This document shows positions 7,298 to 17,512 of a stretch of 57,075 nt of DNA, one piece after another. Source of the stretch: an uncultured Oscillospiraceae bacterium. Its GTDB lineage: Bacteria > Bacillota > Clostridia > Oscillospirales > Oscillospiraceae. The notes under the pieces are model-generated. The model did not search any database. It saw only the letters and a list, made by a program, of their open reading frames with translations, and had not been told where the DNA came from. The first letter of the stretch is position 1, and each line of letters starts with the position of its first letter. The stretch lies in assembly GCA_944386055.1 (NCBI GenBank), contig CALWZP010000015.1:1-57075 (forward strand). The letters are read 5' to 3'. The translations under genes and the position numbers were made by a program.

Positions 7298-7327
7298 GCC
7301 GGGCGGCCCCCATGGGGACTGCCCGGC
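7298..7327 (-). terminator. Terminator after ackA
   Basis: Stem GCCGGGC/GCCCGGC (7298-7304 with 7321-7327) has an inner CCCC/GGGG pairing. On the minus strand it is followed by CTTTTCG. Confidence 0.55.
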
Positions 7328-7359
7328 AGGAGAGTCTGGAGTGGATCGAGGTGTTCTGC

Positions 7360-8556
7360 TTATTTTGCCAGTTCGGCGGTGTCCAGGGCGATCATCAGCT
7401 CCTCATTGGTGGGGATGACCAGGGTGCGGACGGTGGCGCCATCGGCGGAGACATCGATCTCCTTGCCGCGGCAGTTGTTCTTCTCGGGGTCCACCTTCAC
7501 GCCCATGAACTCCAGGCCGGCGGTCATACGCAGGCGCATGGCGGGGGAGTTCTCACCCACGCCGGCGGTGAAGATGATGGCGTCCACCCCGCCCATGGCG
7601 GCGGCATAGGCGCCGATGAGCTTGCGGACATTGTATTCAAAGACATCAATGGCCAGCTGAGCCCGGGTGTTGCCCTCCTTGGCGGCGGCCTCCAGGTCGC
7701 GGAAGTCGGAGGACACGCCGGAGATGCCCAGCACGCCGGACTTCTTGTTGAGCACATTGAGCATCTCGTTGATGTCCATGTTGTGCTTGTTCATCAGGTA
7801 CTCCAGGATGCCGGCATCCAGGTCGCCGGCGCGGGTGCCCATGGGCAGGCCGGCCAGAGGGGTGAAGCCCATGGAGGTGTCCACGCTCTTGCCGCCGTCG
7901 ATGGCGGTGATGGAAGAACCGTTGCCCAGGTGGCAGGAGATCAGCTTCAGAGAGGCGGCGGGCTTGCCCAGCAGGGCGGCGGCGCGCTGGGAGACATACT
8001 TGTGGCTGGTGCCGTGGAAGCCATAGCGGCGCACCTTGTCCTCGGTATAGTACTCATAGGGCAGGGCATAGGTGTAGGCCACCGGAGGCATGGTCTGGTG
8101 GAAGGCGGTGTCGAACACGGCCACCTGGGGCACATCCTTGCCCATCACGGCCTCGCAGGCCTTGATGCCGGTGATGTTGGCGGGGTTGTGGAGAGGGGCC
8201 AGGGGGATGCACTCCTCCAGGGCGGCCATGACGCGCTCGTCAATCTTGACGGAGCAGGCGAAGGTCTCGCTGCCGTGGACCACACGGTGGCCCACCGCGT
8301 CGATCTCCTTCATGCTGGCGATCACGCCGTTCTGGGGATCCACCAGGGCGTCCAGCACGGCCTTGATGGCCTCGGAGTGGGTGGGCATGGCCACATCCAC
8401 GGCGTCGATGGTCTGTTTGCCGGGGGCCTTGTAGGTGAACTTGCCGTCGATGCCGATGCGCTCGCACAGGCCCTTGGCCAGTACCTCCTGGGTCTCGGGG
8501 TTGAGCAGCTGATACTTCAGGGAAGAACTGCCCGCGTTGATGACGAGGATATTCAT
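7360..8556 (-). CDS. ackA: Acetate kinase
   Basis: AckA converts acetyl phosphate and ADP to acetate and ATP, the final substrate-level phosphorylation step of fermentative acetate production. The 398-aa length is normal for the family. Signatures seen are the N-terminal [18 protein letters not shown] phosphate-binding motif, [12 protein letters not shown], the [12 protein letters not shown]-type block (here [11 protein letters not shown]), [10 protein letters not shown] and [10 protein letters not shown] near the C-terminus. The start at 8556 gives the canonical N-terminus, and AAAGGAG lies upstream. No pta is adjacent. The gene diverges from tmcAL across a 145-bp gap. The identification is secure. 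Confidence 0.97.
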   Translation of the reverse strand: MNILVINAGSSSLKYQLLNPETQEVLAKGLCERIGIDGKFTYKAPGKQTIDAVDVAMPTHSEAIKAVLDALVDPQNGVIASMKEIDAVGHRVVHGSETFACSVKIDERVMAALEECIPLAPLHNPANITGIKACEAVMGKDVPQVAVFDTAFHQTMPPVAYTYALPYEYYTEDKVRRYGFHGTSHKYVSQRAAALLGKPAASLKLISCHLGNGSSITAIDGGKSVDTSMGFTPLAGLPMGTRAGDLDAGILEYLMNKHNMDINEMLNVLNKKSGVLGISGVSSDFRDLEAAAKEGNTRAQLAIDVFEYNVRKLIGAYAAAMGGVDAIIFTAGVGENSPAMRLRMTAGLEFMGVKVDPEKNNCRGKEIDVSADGATVRTLVIPTNEELMIALDTAELAK

Positions 8557-8628
8557 GACGATGACTCTCTCCTTTGAATTTGTTGTTGCATCGCTGGTCG
8601 CAGTTGCAGTAAAATACCAGTATTCCAT

Positions 8629-8657
8629 ATTTTAATACTTTTGTTCCGGGGTGACAA
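8629..8657 (-). promoter_or_regulatory. ackA promoter
   Basis: On the minus strand, TTGTCA (8657-8652) and TAAAAT (8634-8629) are separated by 17 bp, giving a ~70-nt leader. A weaker plus-strand candidate for tmcAL (TTGCAG with TATTTT, 18 bp apart) overlaps the same AT-rich gap. Confidence 0.5.
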
Positions 8658-8701
8658 CAGTTTTTTTGACCGGGGCAGAATTTTTGGAGGGAGAGACAAA
8701 A

Positions 8702-9919
8702 ATGGCCGTCATGGGCATCGTCGCGGAGTACAATCCGTTCCACAGCGGCCACCGGTATCAGATCTCCCGGAGCCGGGCGGACCTGGGAGAGGACTGCCCG
8801 GTCGTCGCCGTGATGAGCGGCAACTGGGTGCAGGGGGGACGGCCCGCCGCGGCGGACAAGTGGACCCGGGCACGGCTGGCCCTGCTGGGAGGGGTGGACC
8901 TGGTGCTGGAGCTGCCCACCGTCTGGGCGGTGTCCTCGGCGGAGTCCTTCGCCCGGGGCGGCACTGCGCTGCTCCAGGCCGCGGGGGTGGTGGATGTCCT
9001 CTCTTTCGGCAGCGAGTGCGGGGATTTAGACCGGCTGGAGCGGGTGGCCGTCTGCCTGGACAGTGCGGTGTATCAGGCGGGGGTGCGCCGCTTCGCGGAT
9101 GAGGGAATGCCCTTTGCCGCCGCCCGGCAGGCGGCGGTGGAGGGGCTGCTGGGGGAGGAGCTGGCCGGGCTGCTCTCCGCACCGAACAACAATCTGGGGG
9201 TGGAGTACCTTCGGGCGCTGAACGCCGGGGAGGGCACCATCCGCCCCTTTACCGTCCGCCGGGAAGGGGCACCCCACGACAGCCTGACAGAGGCGGGGGA
9301 GCGCCCGGCCTTTCTCTCCGCCACCCAGCTGCGGGGATACCTGGCGGCGGGGGAGTGGACGGCACTGGAGCCGTGGCTGCCGAAGGGAGGCGCGGCGGTG
9401 CTGCGGGAGGGGTGGAGCGGCCTGCCCGCCCTGGAACGGGCGGAACGGGCGGTTCTGGCCCGGCTGCGGACCATGACGGCGGAGGACTGGGCGGCGCTTC
9501 CCGACAGCGGAGCGGCGGAGGGGCTGCCCCCGCGGCTGGAGCGGGCGGGGCGGCAGTGCCGCAGCCTGGAGGAGTTTTTCAGCCTGGCCAAGACAAAGCG
9601 GTTCACCCATGCACGGCTGCGGCGGCTGGTGGTGTGGGCCTATCTGGGCCTCACCCAGAGAGACCGGCCGGAGACCCCGCCCTACATCCGGGTGCTGGGC
9701 TTCAGCGCCCGGGGAAGGGCGCTGCTGCGGGAGATGAAGGGCCGCTCCGCCCTCCCCGTCATCACCAAGCCTGCCCACGCCAGGCAGCTGGACGAGGCGG
9801 GCCGATGCCTCTTCGTCCTGGAGGCGCGGTGCACCGACCTGTACGACCTGTGCCTGGGGACCGTGCCCGCTCCGGGGCGGGAGTGGACTACCTCACCGTG
9901 GCAGGGAGAAATTCCATAA
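8702..9919 (+). CDS. tmcAL: tRNA(Met) cytidine acetate ligase
   Basis: TmcAL (formerly YlbM) uses ATP and acetate to make N4-acetylcytidine at the wobble position 34 of elongator tRNA-Met. The 405-aa protein starts with the nucleotidyltransferase signature GIVAEYNPFHSGHRYQI, in which HSGH is the HxGH ATP-binding motif. MSGNWVQGGRPA and LELPTVWAVSSAESFARGG follow, and a helical C-terminal RNA-binding part completes it (ITKPAHARQLDE). GGAGGGAGAGAC precedes the ATG at 8702. It diverges from ackA, the enzyme that produces its acetate substrate. A hairpin follows the stop. The family is certain; the function is transferred from the characterised Bacillus enzyme. Confidence 0.92.
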   Translation: MAVMGIVAEYNPFHSGHRYQISRSRADLGEDCPVVAVMSGNWVQGGRPAAADKWTRARLALLGGVDLVLELPTVWAVSSAESFARGGTALLQAAGVVDVLSFGSECGDLDRLERVAVCLDSAVYQAGVRRFADEGMPFAAARQAAVEGLLGEELAGLLSAPNNNLGVEYLRALNAGEGTIRPFTVRREGAPHDSLTEAGERPAFLSATQLRGYLAAGEWTALEPWLPKGGAAVLREGWSGLPALERAERAVLARLRTMTAEDWAALPDSGAAEGLPPRLERAGRQCRSLEEFFSLAKTKRFTHARLRRLVVWAYLGLTQRDRPETPPYIRVLGFSARGRALLREMKGRSALPVITKPAHARQLDEAGRCLFVLEARCTDLYDLCLGTVPAPGREWTTSPWQGEIP

Positions 9920-9926
9920 ATGAATA

Positions 9927-9964
9927 CCGCCGGAGGGGCTGCTGCAAAGCGGCCCCTCCGGCGG
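9927..9964. terminator. Bidirectional terminator between tmcAL and the MBL gene
   Basis: A perfect 12-bp stem (9927-9938 with 9953-9964), extended by one further C-G pair, lies between convergent genes. Confidence 0.65.
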
Positions 9965-9971
9965 CATCTGT

Positions 9972-10817
9972 TCAATCGGGATACTCCGCGGTCAGCCCGC
10001 CGGCGAGGGGGCGGACCCGATCTCCCAGACGGCTGTGCAGAAGGTCAAAGGCGCGCTGCCCGGTACAGTGGCCGGTGTAGAGCTCCTCCACCCCCAGGCG
10101 GTCCAGCTCGTCGGCCACCGCCAGGACATAGTCCGGAGAGCAGTTCAGGTCATTGGCGCCGGGGCTGTGCATGTGCAGTCCGCCCCAGACGGCATGGACC
10201 CGCCGTCCCGGCAGCTGGGAGAGTACGCTGTCCACAATGTTGACGATGCCGCCGTGGCTGCAGGAGTTGAAGAGGATCAGGCCCCGCCCGCTCTCCAGAA
10301 CCAGGGACTGCTCGTGGGAGAAGTCGTCGGGGACGAACCGGTCGGGCCCCACCTTGCGTACCAGATTGCGCTCCCGGCTGGAGAATTCGGGGCGCACCCG
10401 CGTCCGGGGGATCAGCCACACCCCGGGCAGAAGCTGAGCCGGTCCCTCCGCAGTCCGGAACCGGTCCCGGTGTTCCGTCCACAGCGCCCGATGGATGCCC
10501 ACAAAGCGGGGGGCGCCGGTGGAGAGGCTGAAAAAGTCCCCGCCTGCCTGGGGCCGGAGATATACCGGCGCGTGACCGTTTACCTGGAAGAAGCGCCGCA
10601 GGCCGTCTGCATGGTCGTAGTGCCCGTGGGACAGCACCGCCAGCTCCACCTGGCTGAGGTCCACCCCCAGCGCCTCGGCGTTGTCCGCAAAGGCACCGGA
10701 GGAGCCGGCGTCCAGCAGGATGCTGTGTCCCCGGAAAAGGATATGGACGGACAGGCCGTGCTCCCTGTGCAGCGCGGGGCGGGCCGCCGTGTTCTCTATG
10801 AGTACGGTGATCTTCAT
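9972..10817 (-). CDS. MBL-fold metallo-hydrolase, COG1237-like
   Basis: This 281-aa protein has the metallo-beta-lactamase fold. The metal-binding HxHxDH motif appears as SHGHYDHADG (about residues 64-73). A second metal site is probably FNSCSHGG and a late histidine is in YTGHCTG. The arrangement (IENTA at the N-terminus, LDAGSSG, SCSHGG) is typical of the COG1237 group, named after a methanopterin-related aminobenzene-phosphate synthase. Its true substrate in bacteria is unknown. The ATG overlaps the stop of the MATE gene by 4 nt (ATGA), so the two are translationally coupled in one minus-strand operon with a cysteine desulfurase. Confidence 0.8.
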   Translation of the reverse strand: MKITVLIENTAARPALHREHGLSVHILFRGHSILLDAGSSGAFADNAEALGVDLSQVELAVLSHGHYDHADGLRRFFQVNGHAPVYLRPQAGGDFFSLSTGAPRFVGIHRALWTEHRDRFRTAEGPAQLLPGVWLIPRTRVRPEFSSRERNLVRKVGPDRFVPDDFSHEQSLVLESGRGLILFNSCSHGGIVNIVDSVLSQLPGRRVHAVWGGLHMHSPGANDLNCSPDYVLAVADELDRLGVEELYTGHCTGQRAFDLLHSRLGDRVRPLAGGLTAEYPD

Positions 10818-12211
10818 TTTGGACCCTCCTGTGTTCCGGCCCGGGTGAGATCGTTGATCCATTGCCGGGAGCGCAGCCGCCATACGCCGCCGATGAATTT
10901 GGCGATCTGTTCCGCCACCAGGGCCATATAGACCCAGAAGATGCCCCACTGGAGCCCCAGCCCCATCAGGGCGGCCAAGGGGATGGACACCAGCCAGAGG
11001 GGCAGCAGGTCGATGAGGGTGGCGGCCCGCACATCTCCGCCGCCCCGAAGCACCCCCACGATGTTGGCGCTGTTGAAGGAGCGCACCGGCATGATGACGG
11101 ATACCACGGTGATCATCATCACCGCGATCTGGGAGGAATGATCGGAGAGATGAAACAGCGGGAAAAAGTAGGGGCTCAGAAGAAGGTGGGTGGCGGTGAT
11201 CATGGCTGCCCCCACAGCCAGCCCAGTGAAAAAGGCCATGGTGTTCAGGGCCAGCCCCATGGAGTACACCCGATCCGACCGGCCTGCGCCGATCTCCCGG
11301 CCGATGAGGATGCAGGCGGAGGCGGCCAGGCCGGTGATGGCCACAATAAAGACCTTCTCAATGTTGCCCGCCAGGGTGTAGGCAGCCAGGATGGACTGGC
11401 TGTCCTCCATGTGCCCCATGATGGTGGTGTACATGGCGGTGCCCAGCCCCCACATGGTCTCGTTGAGCATCACGGGGGAGGAGTAGCGAACAAATTTGCC
11501 CAGAACAGCCACCCCCGGCCGCAGCAGCAGGGAGAAGTTCAGGCGAAAATACCGGCACCGCAGGGCATAGACCAGGATGATGGCAAACTCCAGCATCCGG
11601 GAGATCAGGGTGGCCACTGCCGCGCCCGCCACCTCCAGCCGGGGCGCCCCCAGGTTGCCGAAGATGAACACCCAGTTGAGGAAGGTATTGGCGCACATGG
11701 AGACGGCCAGCACATACATCCCCACGGCGGGCCGGCCGATGCTGCGCTGGGCGCTGATATACACCTCGGTCAGGCCGTTGAAGACATAGGAGAAGCCCAC
11801 GATGCGGGCGTACTCGGCGGCCAGCTCCACCAGGTCCCGGTTATTGGAAAACAGACCGATAAAGGGGATGGGGAAGAAGAACATGACGCAGGCGAACAGG
11901 AGGCAGATGCCGCCGGAGATGTAGCAGCCGACGCCGATGACCCGGTTGACGGTCTGGACATCCCCCCGGCCCCAGTACTGGTTCATGAGGACGGAGCAGC
12001 CGCTCTGGATGCCGAAGATCAGCAGAGTGATCACAAAGACGGGGACATTGGCCAGGGTGACGGCGGCCATGGCCCGCTCCCCCAGCACTCCCACCATAAA
12101 GGTGTCCACCATGCCCAGGGCGTTGGTGATGAGGTTCTGCATGATGATGGGAAAGGCCAAGGCGGCTGTCATGCGGTAGAAGCCGGGCTCCTGCTTCAGA
12201 AAGGAGAGCAC
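10814..12211 (-). CDS. MATE-family multidrug/cation exporter
   Basis: This 465-aa integral membrane protein of about 12 helices has MATE signatures in both halves, including MVDTFMVGVLGERAMAAVTLANVP near the N-terminus and LRGGGDVRAATLID near the C-terminus. MATE proteins expel organic cations or drugs using a Na+ or H+ gradient. The GTG at 12211 is chosen as start. It has AAAGGGGTGAG in front and begins just before the conserved region, while the open frame further upstream is low-complexity Pro/Ser sequence. It lies 25 bp after the cysteine desulfurase and overlaps the MBL gene by 4 nt. The substrate is unknown. Confidence 0.88.
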   Translation of the reverse strand: MLSFLKQEPGFYRMTAALAFPIIMQNLITNALGMVDTFMVGVLGERAMAAVTLANVPVFVITLLIFGIQSGCSVLMNQYWGRGDVQTVNRVIGVGCYISGGICLLFACVMFFFPIPFIGLFSNNRDLVELAAEYARIVGFSYVFNGLTEVYISAQRSIGRPAVGMYVLAVSMCANTFLNWVFIFGNLGAPRLEVAGAAVATLISRMLEFAIILVYALRCRYFRLNFSLLLRPGVAVLGKFVRYSSPVMLNETMWGLGTAMYTTIMGHMEDSQSILAAYTLAGNIEKVFIVAITGLAASACILIGREIGAGRSDRVYSMGLALNTMAFFTGLAVGAAMITATHLLLSPYFFPLFHLSDHSSQIAVMMITVVSVIMPVRSFNSANIVGVLRGGGDVRAATLIDLLPLWLVSIPLAALMGLGLQWGIFWVYMALVAEQIAKFIGGVWRLRSRQWINDLTRAGTQEGPK

Positions 12212-12236
12212 AGGCTCACCCCTTTCAAGATGGGAT

Positions 12237-13385
12237 TCAGGACAGAGTGGAGAACAGCTGCTCTCGGGCGGCGGCGAGACCCTCCGCCAGGGCGTCCAGG
12301 TCGGCCCGGGTGGTGCGGGGGGAGAGGCTGATCCGCAGGGCCCCGTCCAGCCAGGGCTTGGGCAGTCCCAGGGCGGCAAAGACATGGCTGGGCTTTCCCC
12401 GGTGGCAGGCGGAACCGGAGGAGAGATAGATCCCCCGGTCGCTGAGAAAGCGCACCAGCACCTCGCTTTTATACCCGGGCAGGGTGACGGCGAAGATGTG
12501 GGGGGCGTCCCCCGGAGAGATGACCTTCAGCTGGGGCAGGGCGGCGGCGAGCACGCGCAGGCCGTACTCCTTTAGCTCCGCCATGGCAGTCAGATCCTGT
12601 GAAAGGGTGGCCTGTCCCGCCCGCACCGCGGCGGCGAATGCGGCGATCTGGGCGGTGGGCTCGGTGCCGGGGCGCAGGCCGGACTCCTGGCCGCCGCCCA
12701 GCATCAGGGGGGAGAGCTTCAGACCGCGGCGGAGATACAGCGCCCCGATCCCCTTGGGCGCGCCGATCTTGTGTCCGGAGATGGACAGCAGGTCCACCCC
12801 CAGCTCCTTTGCCGTGAAGGGCACCTTGAGAAAGCCCTGCACCGCGTCGCAGTGGAGCAGGGCGGGGCAGCCGGACTCCCGGATGGCCCGGGCGGCCTCC
12901 GCTACGGGGAGGAGGGTGCCCACCTCGTTGTTCACCAGCATCATGGACACCAGCACGGTGTCCTCCCGCAGGGCGGCGGCCACCTGTTCGGGGGCGATGT
13001 GTCCGCTTCGGTCGGGCTTGAGCCAGGTGACGGAGCAGCCCTCCCGCTCCAGCGCCCGGATGGGCTCCAGCACGGCGGAGTGCTCCACGGCGGTGGTCAC
13101 GATGTGGCGGCCCCTGTGACGGCCGGCCCGGATGGCGGCCTGGATGGCCCAGTTATCGCTCTCGGTGCCGCAGGAGGTAAAGATGATCTCCTCCGGCCGG
13201 GCGCCCAGGGCGGCAGCAACCGCCGCCCGGTGCTCCTCCAGCCGCTGGGCGGCCTGCCGGGCCGGGGCATACCGGGAGGAGGGGTTGTAAAACCCCTCGG
13301 TCATGGCCGAAAGCGCCGCCTGGGCCGCCTCCGGACGCACTGGAGTGGTGGCCGCGTAGTCCAGATAGTGTTCCAAGAACCTCAT
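12237..13385 (-). CDS. Cysteine desulfurase, NifS/IscS family
   Basis: This PLP enzyme removes sulfur from cysteine for Fe-S cluster or thiolated tRNA synthesis. The 382-aa protein begins with YLDYAATTPVRPEA and carries TSCGTESDNWAI. The PLP lysine is in SGHKIGAPKG, and the catalytic cysteine is in SSGSACHRGK. That cysteine loop resembles class I/NifS-like enzymes. No iscU, thiI or nifU lies beside it, so the sulfur acceptor cannot be named. The ATG at 13385 is preceded by AAAGGCGGC; another in-frame ATG lies 12 bp upstream. The gene heads the minus-strand operon with the MATE and MBL genes. Confidence 0.92.
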   Translation of the reverse strand: MRFLEHYLDYAATTPVRPEAAQAALSAMTEGFYNPSSRYAPARQAAQRLEEHRAAVAAALGARPEEIIFTSCGTESDNWAIQAAIRAGRHRGRHIVTTAVEHSAVLEPIRALEREGCSVTWLKPDRSGHIAPEQVAAALREDTVLVSMMLVNNEVGTLLPVAEAARAIRESGCPALLHCDAVQGFLKVPFTAKELGVDLLSISGHKIGAPKGIGALYLRRGLKLSPLMLGGGQESGLRPGTEPTAQIAAFAAAVRAGQATLSQDLTAMAELKEYGLRVLAAALPQLKVISPGDAPHIFAVTLPGYKSEVLVRFLSDRGIYLSSGSACHRGKPSHVFAALGLPKPWLDGALRISLSPRTTRADLDALAEGLAAAREQLFSTLS

Positions 13386-13526
13386 GCCGCCTTTCATCAC
13401 CGGCCGGGCCGGCTGTGTCACAGCGCGGGGCGTGTTCTGTCCGCGCTTCCGCGACGGGGATACCGTCCAAGCAAAGGCGGCGCCGGGATGACAGAAGGCC
13501 GCGTCCCGTGCGCCGCAGCAGACCTT

Positions 13527-13555
13527 ATTGTAGCCGTACAGCAGGGGAAAGTCAA
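13527..13555 (-). promoter_or_regulatory. Promoter of the cysteine desulfurase-MATE-MBL operon
   Basis: On the minus strand, TTGACT (13555-13550) and TACAAT (13532-13527) are separated by 17 bp, giving a leader of about 135 nt. The 13386-13750 gap otherwise contains the hrcA promoter and CIRCE; I see no other gene in it. Confidence 0.6.
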
Positions 13556-13668
13556 CCGTGCAAGGGAAAATGGGACGCACCGCCGGGGACAGAGGGGAAG
13601 AAATCTGGCACATACCGGAGGAGAGAAAAAAGTTTCTGCATGTTCACATTTAATTTACAACCTGACTA

Positions 13669-13697
13669 TTGACAATTCCCGGGGGTGGTGGTACATT
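13669..13697 (+). promoter_or_regulatory. hrcA operon promoter
   Basis: TTGACA (13669-13674) and TACATT (13692-13697) are separated by 17 bp, immediately upstream of the CIRCE operator. Confidence 0.75.
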
Positions 13698-13701
13698 ATC
13701 G

Positions 13702-13728
13702 TTAGCACTCGAGGATAGTGAGTGCTAA
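13702..13728. promoter_or_regulatory. CIRCE operator (HrcA site) of the hrcA-grpE-dnaK-dnaJ operon
   Basis: A perfect TTAGCACTC (13702-13710), 9 nt, GAGTGCTAA (13720-13728), the canonical CIRCE inverted repeat. It lies at the expected transcription start, so HrcA bound here would block initiation. Confidence 0.97.
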
Positions 13729-13750
13729 ACCTCTTTCAGGAGGGAAGGCC

Positions 13751-14824
13751 ATGGAACTGACGGAACGGAAAAAACAGATCCTGCGCATCATTGTGGAGGA
13801 CTATATCGCCGCCGCCGAACCTGTGGGTTCCAAGGCCATTTCCGCAAAGCTGAATTTGTCTTCCGCAACCATCCGCAATGAGATGGCGGACCTGGAGGAG
13901 CTGGGCTATCTGGAGAAGCCCCACACCTCTGCCGGACGGGTGCCCTCTCCCAAGGGCTACCGGCTGTATGTCAACGAGCTGATGGAGCAGCAGCGCCTCT
14001 CCCTGGAGGAGACCCGGCAGATCAACCAGGCCCTGCACAGCAAGATGCAGGAGCTGGACCGGGTGATCGACCAGGCGGGCAAGATGGTCTCCCAGCTGAC
14101 CAATTACCCGGCCTTTGCCCTCACCGGCGGGACGGAGCGGGCGGTCATCAGCCGGTTCGACCTGATTTTGGTGGACAGCAACTCCTTCATCGCGGTGATC
14201 ATGACCGACTCCCGCCAGGTGCGCAACAAGCTGTTTCGGCTGCCCAACGACCTGACGGAGGACCAGCTGCAGATGCTTACCACCCTGCTGAACACCGCGT
14301 TCACCGGCAAGACGCTGGAGGAGCTGACGCCCGAGCTGATGCGGGTGGCGGAACATGCGGCCGGATCTTCCTATGGGCTGATCTCCATTGTGGTGTCCTT
14401 TGCCATGGAATGTCTGGAGAATATGGAGAACCGGTCGGTATTCACCGCCGGGGCCAGCCATCTGCTGGAGCATCCGGAGTACCAGGATGTGGGCAAGGCA
14501 CAAAGGCTGCTCAACTATCTGTCTGATACACCCAAGCTCAGCTCCCTGCCCATGCCCGTCATGTCGGGGGAGGACAACACCCGGATCCTCATCGGCCCGG
14601 AGAATGTGGCGGAGGAGCTGAAAGATACCAGCGTGGTGCTGGCCAGCTATGACATCGGGGACGGCATGAAGGGCGTCATCGGTGTGGTGGGCCCCACCCG
14701 CATGGATTACGCCAAGGTGGCGGCAAAGCTGTCCTGTGTGGCGGAGGGGCTCAGCCACCTCTTCGGCCAGGAACTGCCGCCGCCGGAGAAAGAAAAAACC
14801 GACGGATCAGGAGGCAACACTTGA
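13751..14824 (+). CDS. hrcA: Heat-inducible transcription repressor HrcA
   Basis: HrcA binds CIRCE elements and represses chaperone operons; GroEL helps fold it, so titration of GroEL on heat shock relieves repression. This 357-aa protein has the N-terminal winged HTH (ERKKQILRIIVEDYIAAAEPVGSKAI..., with SSATIRNEMADLEELGYLEKPHTSAGRVPS) and the C-terminal GAF-like dimerisation domain ending with GPTRMDYAKV. AGGAGGGAAGG precedes the ATG. It is the first gene of the operon and lies directly behind its own CIRCE, indicating autoregulation. grpE begins 1 nt after its stop. Confidence 0.97.
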   Translation: MELTERKKQILRIIVEDYIAAAEPVGSKAISAKLNLSSATIRNEMADLEELGYLEKPHTSAGRVPSPKGYRLYVNELMEQQRLSLEETRQINQALHSKMQELDRVIDQAGKMVSQLTNYPAFALTGGTERAVISRFDLILVDSNSFIAVIMTDSRQVRNKLFRLPNDLTEDQLQMLTTLLNTAFTGKTLEELTPELMRVAEHAAGSSYGLISIVVSFAMECLENMENRSVFTAGASHLLEHPEYQDVGKAQRLLNYLSDTPKLSSLPMPVMSGEDNTRILIGPENVAEELKDTSVVLASYDIGDGMKGVIGVVGPTRMDYAKVAAKLSCVAEGLSHLFGQELPPPEKEKTDGSGGNT

Positions 14825-14825
14825 C

Positions 14826-15419
14826 ATGAGCAACAAGGAGAAGCAGAAGGCACCCGACCCGGAGCGGGAGGAACGCACCGAGGGCCAGACCCCGGAAGAG
14901 CAGGACACCGCCCCCCAGACGGAGGAGGGCCAGCAGTCCTCCGAACAGGAGAATGCGGCCCAGGAACCGCCCAAGGCGGAGAGCCAGGGCCCCAGCCTGG
15001 AGGAGACCATCGCCGTCCAGCAGGACCGGTATCTGCGGCTGGCGGCGGAGTACGACAACTTCCGCAAGCGCAGCCAGAAGGAGAAGGAATCCCTCTGGGC
15101 GGACGCCAAGGCGGACACGGTGGCGGCGTTCCTGCCGGTGTACGACAATCTGGCCAGAGCCATCCAGCAGTCCACGGCGGACGAGGCCTATAAAAAAGGC
15201 GTGGAGATGACCATGAACCAGCTCAATGAGGTGCTCAAAAAGCTGGGGGTGGAGCAGATCGACGCCCTGGGCCAGCCCTTCGACCCCACCGTCCACAACG
15301 CGGTGATGCACATCGAGGATGAGGCGCTGGGGGAGAATACGGTGGCCGAGGTGTTCCAGGCCGGGTTCAAGCTGGGGGATAAGGTCATCCGGTGCGCCAT
15401 GGTCAAGGTGGCAAACTGA
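14826..15419 (+). CDS. grpE: Nucleotide exchange factor GrpE
   Basis: GrpE releases ADP from DnaK and resets the chaperone cycle. The 197-aa protein has a long acidic, disordered N-terminus (Glu/Gln-rich, to about residue 60). A coiled-coil dimerisation helix follows (RYLRLAAEYDNFRKRSQKEKE), then the beta-domain ending HNAVMHIEDEALGENTVAEVFQAGF. AGGAGGCAACAC before the ATG lies inside the 3' end of hrcA, so translation is coupled. The long acidic leader is typical of Clostridia. Confidence 0.95.
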   Translation: MSNKEKQKAPDPEREERTEGQTPEEQDTAPQTEEGQQSSEQENAAQEPPKAESQGPSLEETIAVQQDRYLRLAAEYDNFRKRSQKEKESLWADAKADTVAAFLPVYDNLARAIQQSTADEAYKKGVEMTMNQLNEVLKKLGVEQIDALGQPFDPTVHNAVMHIEDEALGENTVAEVFQAGFKLGDKVIRCAMVKVAN

Positions 15420-15424
15420 TTATT

Positions 15425-15453
15425 TTCGAACCATTCTCTATTTAACATATAAT
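15425..15453 (+). promoter_or_regulatory. Possible internal promoter upstream of dnaK
   Basis: TATAAT (15448-15453) lies 17 bp downstream of a weak TTCGAA (15425-15430) in an unusually AT-rich 66-bp gap. It could boost dnaK transcription independently of CIRCE. Confidence 0.35.
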
Positions 15454-15485
15454 AAACCTATCTTTCATTATGGGAGGAATTCATT

Positions 15486-17351
<1,866 letters not shown>

Positions 17352-17360
17352 TACAAGAGA

Positions 17361-17390
17361 TAGCGGAGCCGCCGCGAGGCGGCTCCGCTA
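17361..17390 (+). other. Strong hairpin in the dnaK-dnaJ spacer
   Basis: A perfect 13-bp stem (17361-17373 with 17378-17390) has a GCGA loop. No T-run follows, so it is more likely an mRNA processing or stability element, or a leaky attenuator, than a full terminator. The 161-bp gap to dnaJ holds nothing else recognised. Confidence 0.5.
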
Positions 17391-17512
17391 CCCTGTAAAT
17401 TCTCGAACCGAAGCCCGGCACAGCGGGTTCGGTGAGGAGAGGAGGAGCAAGGAAGCCGGAGAAGTTTTCCGCCCCGGCGGAAAACGGAGCCGCGCGGACT
17501 TTGCGACGACGA

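Noticed and set aside
6229-8577. A 782-codon open frame on the plus strand across fumarase and ackA
   Set aside because: It is antisense to ackA and out of frame with the fumarase. The translation is Gly/His-rich shadow sequence typical of GC-rich DNA, with no ribosome site.
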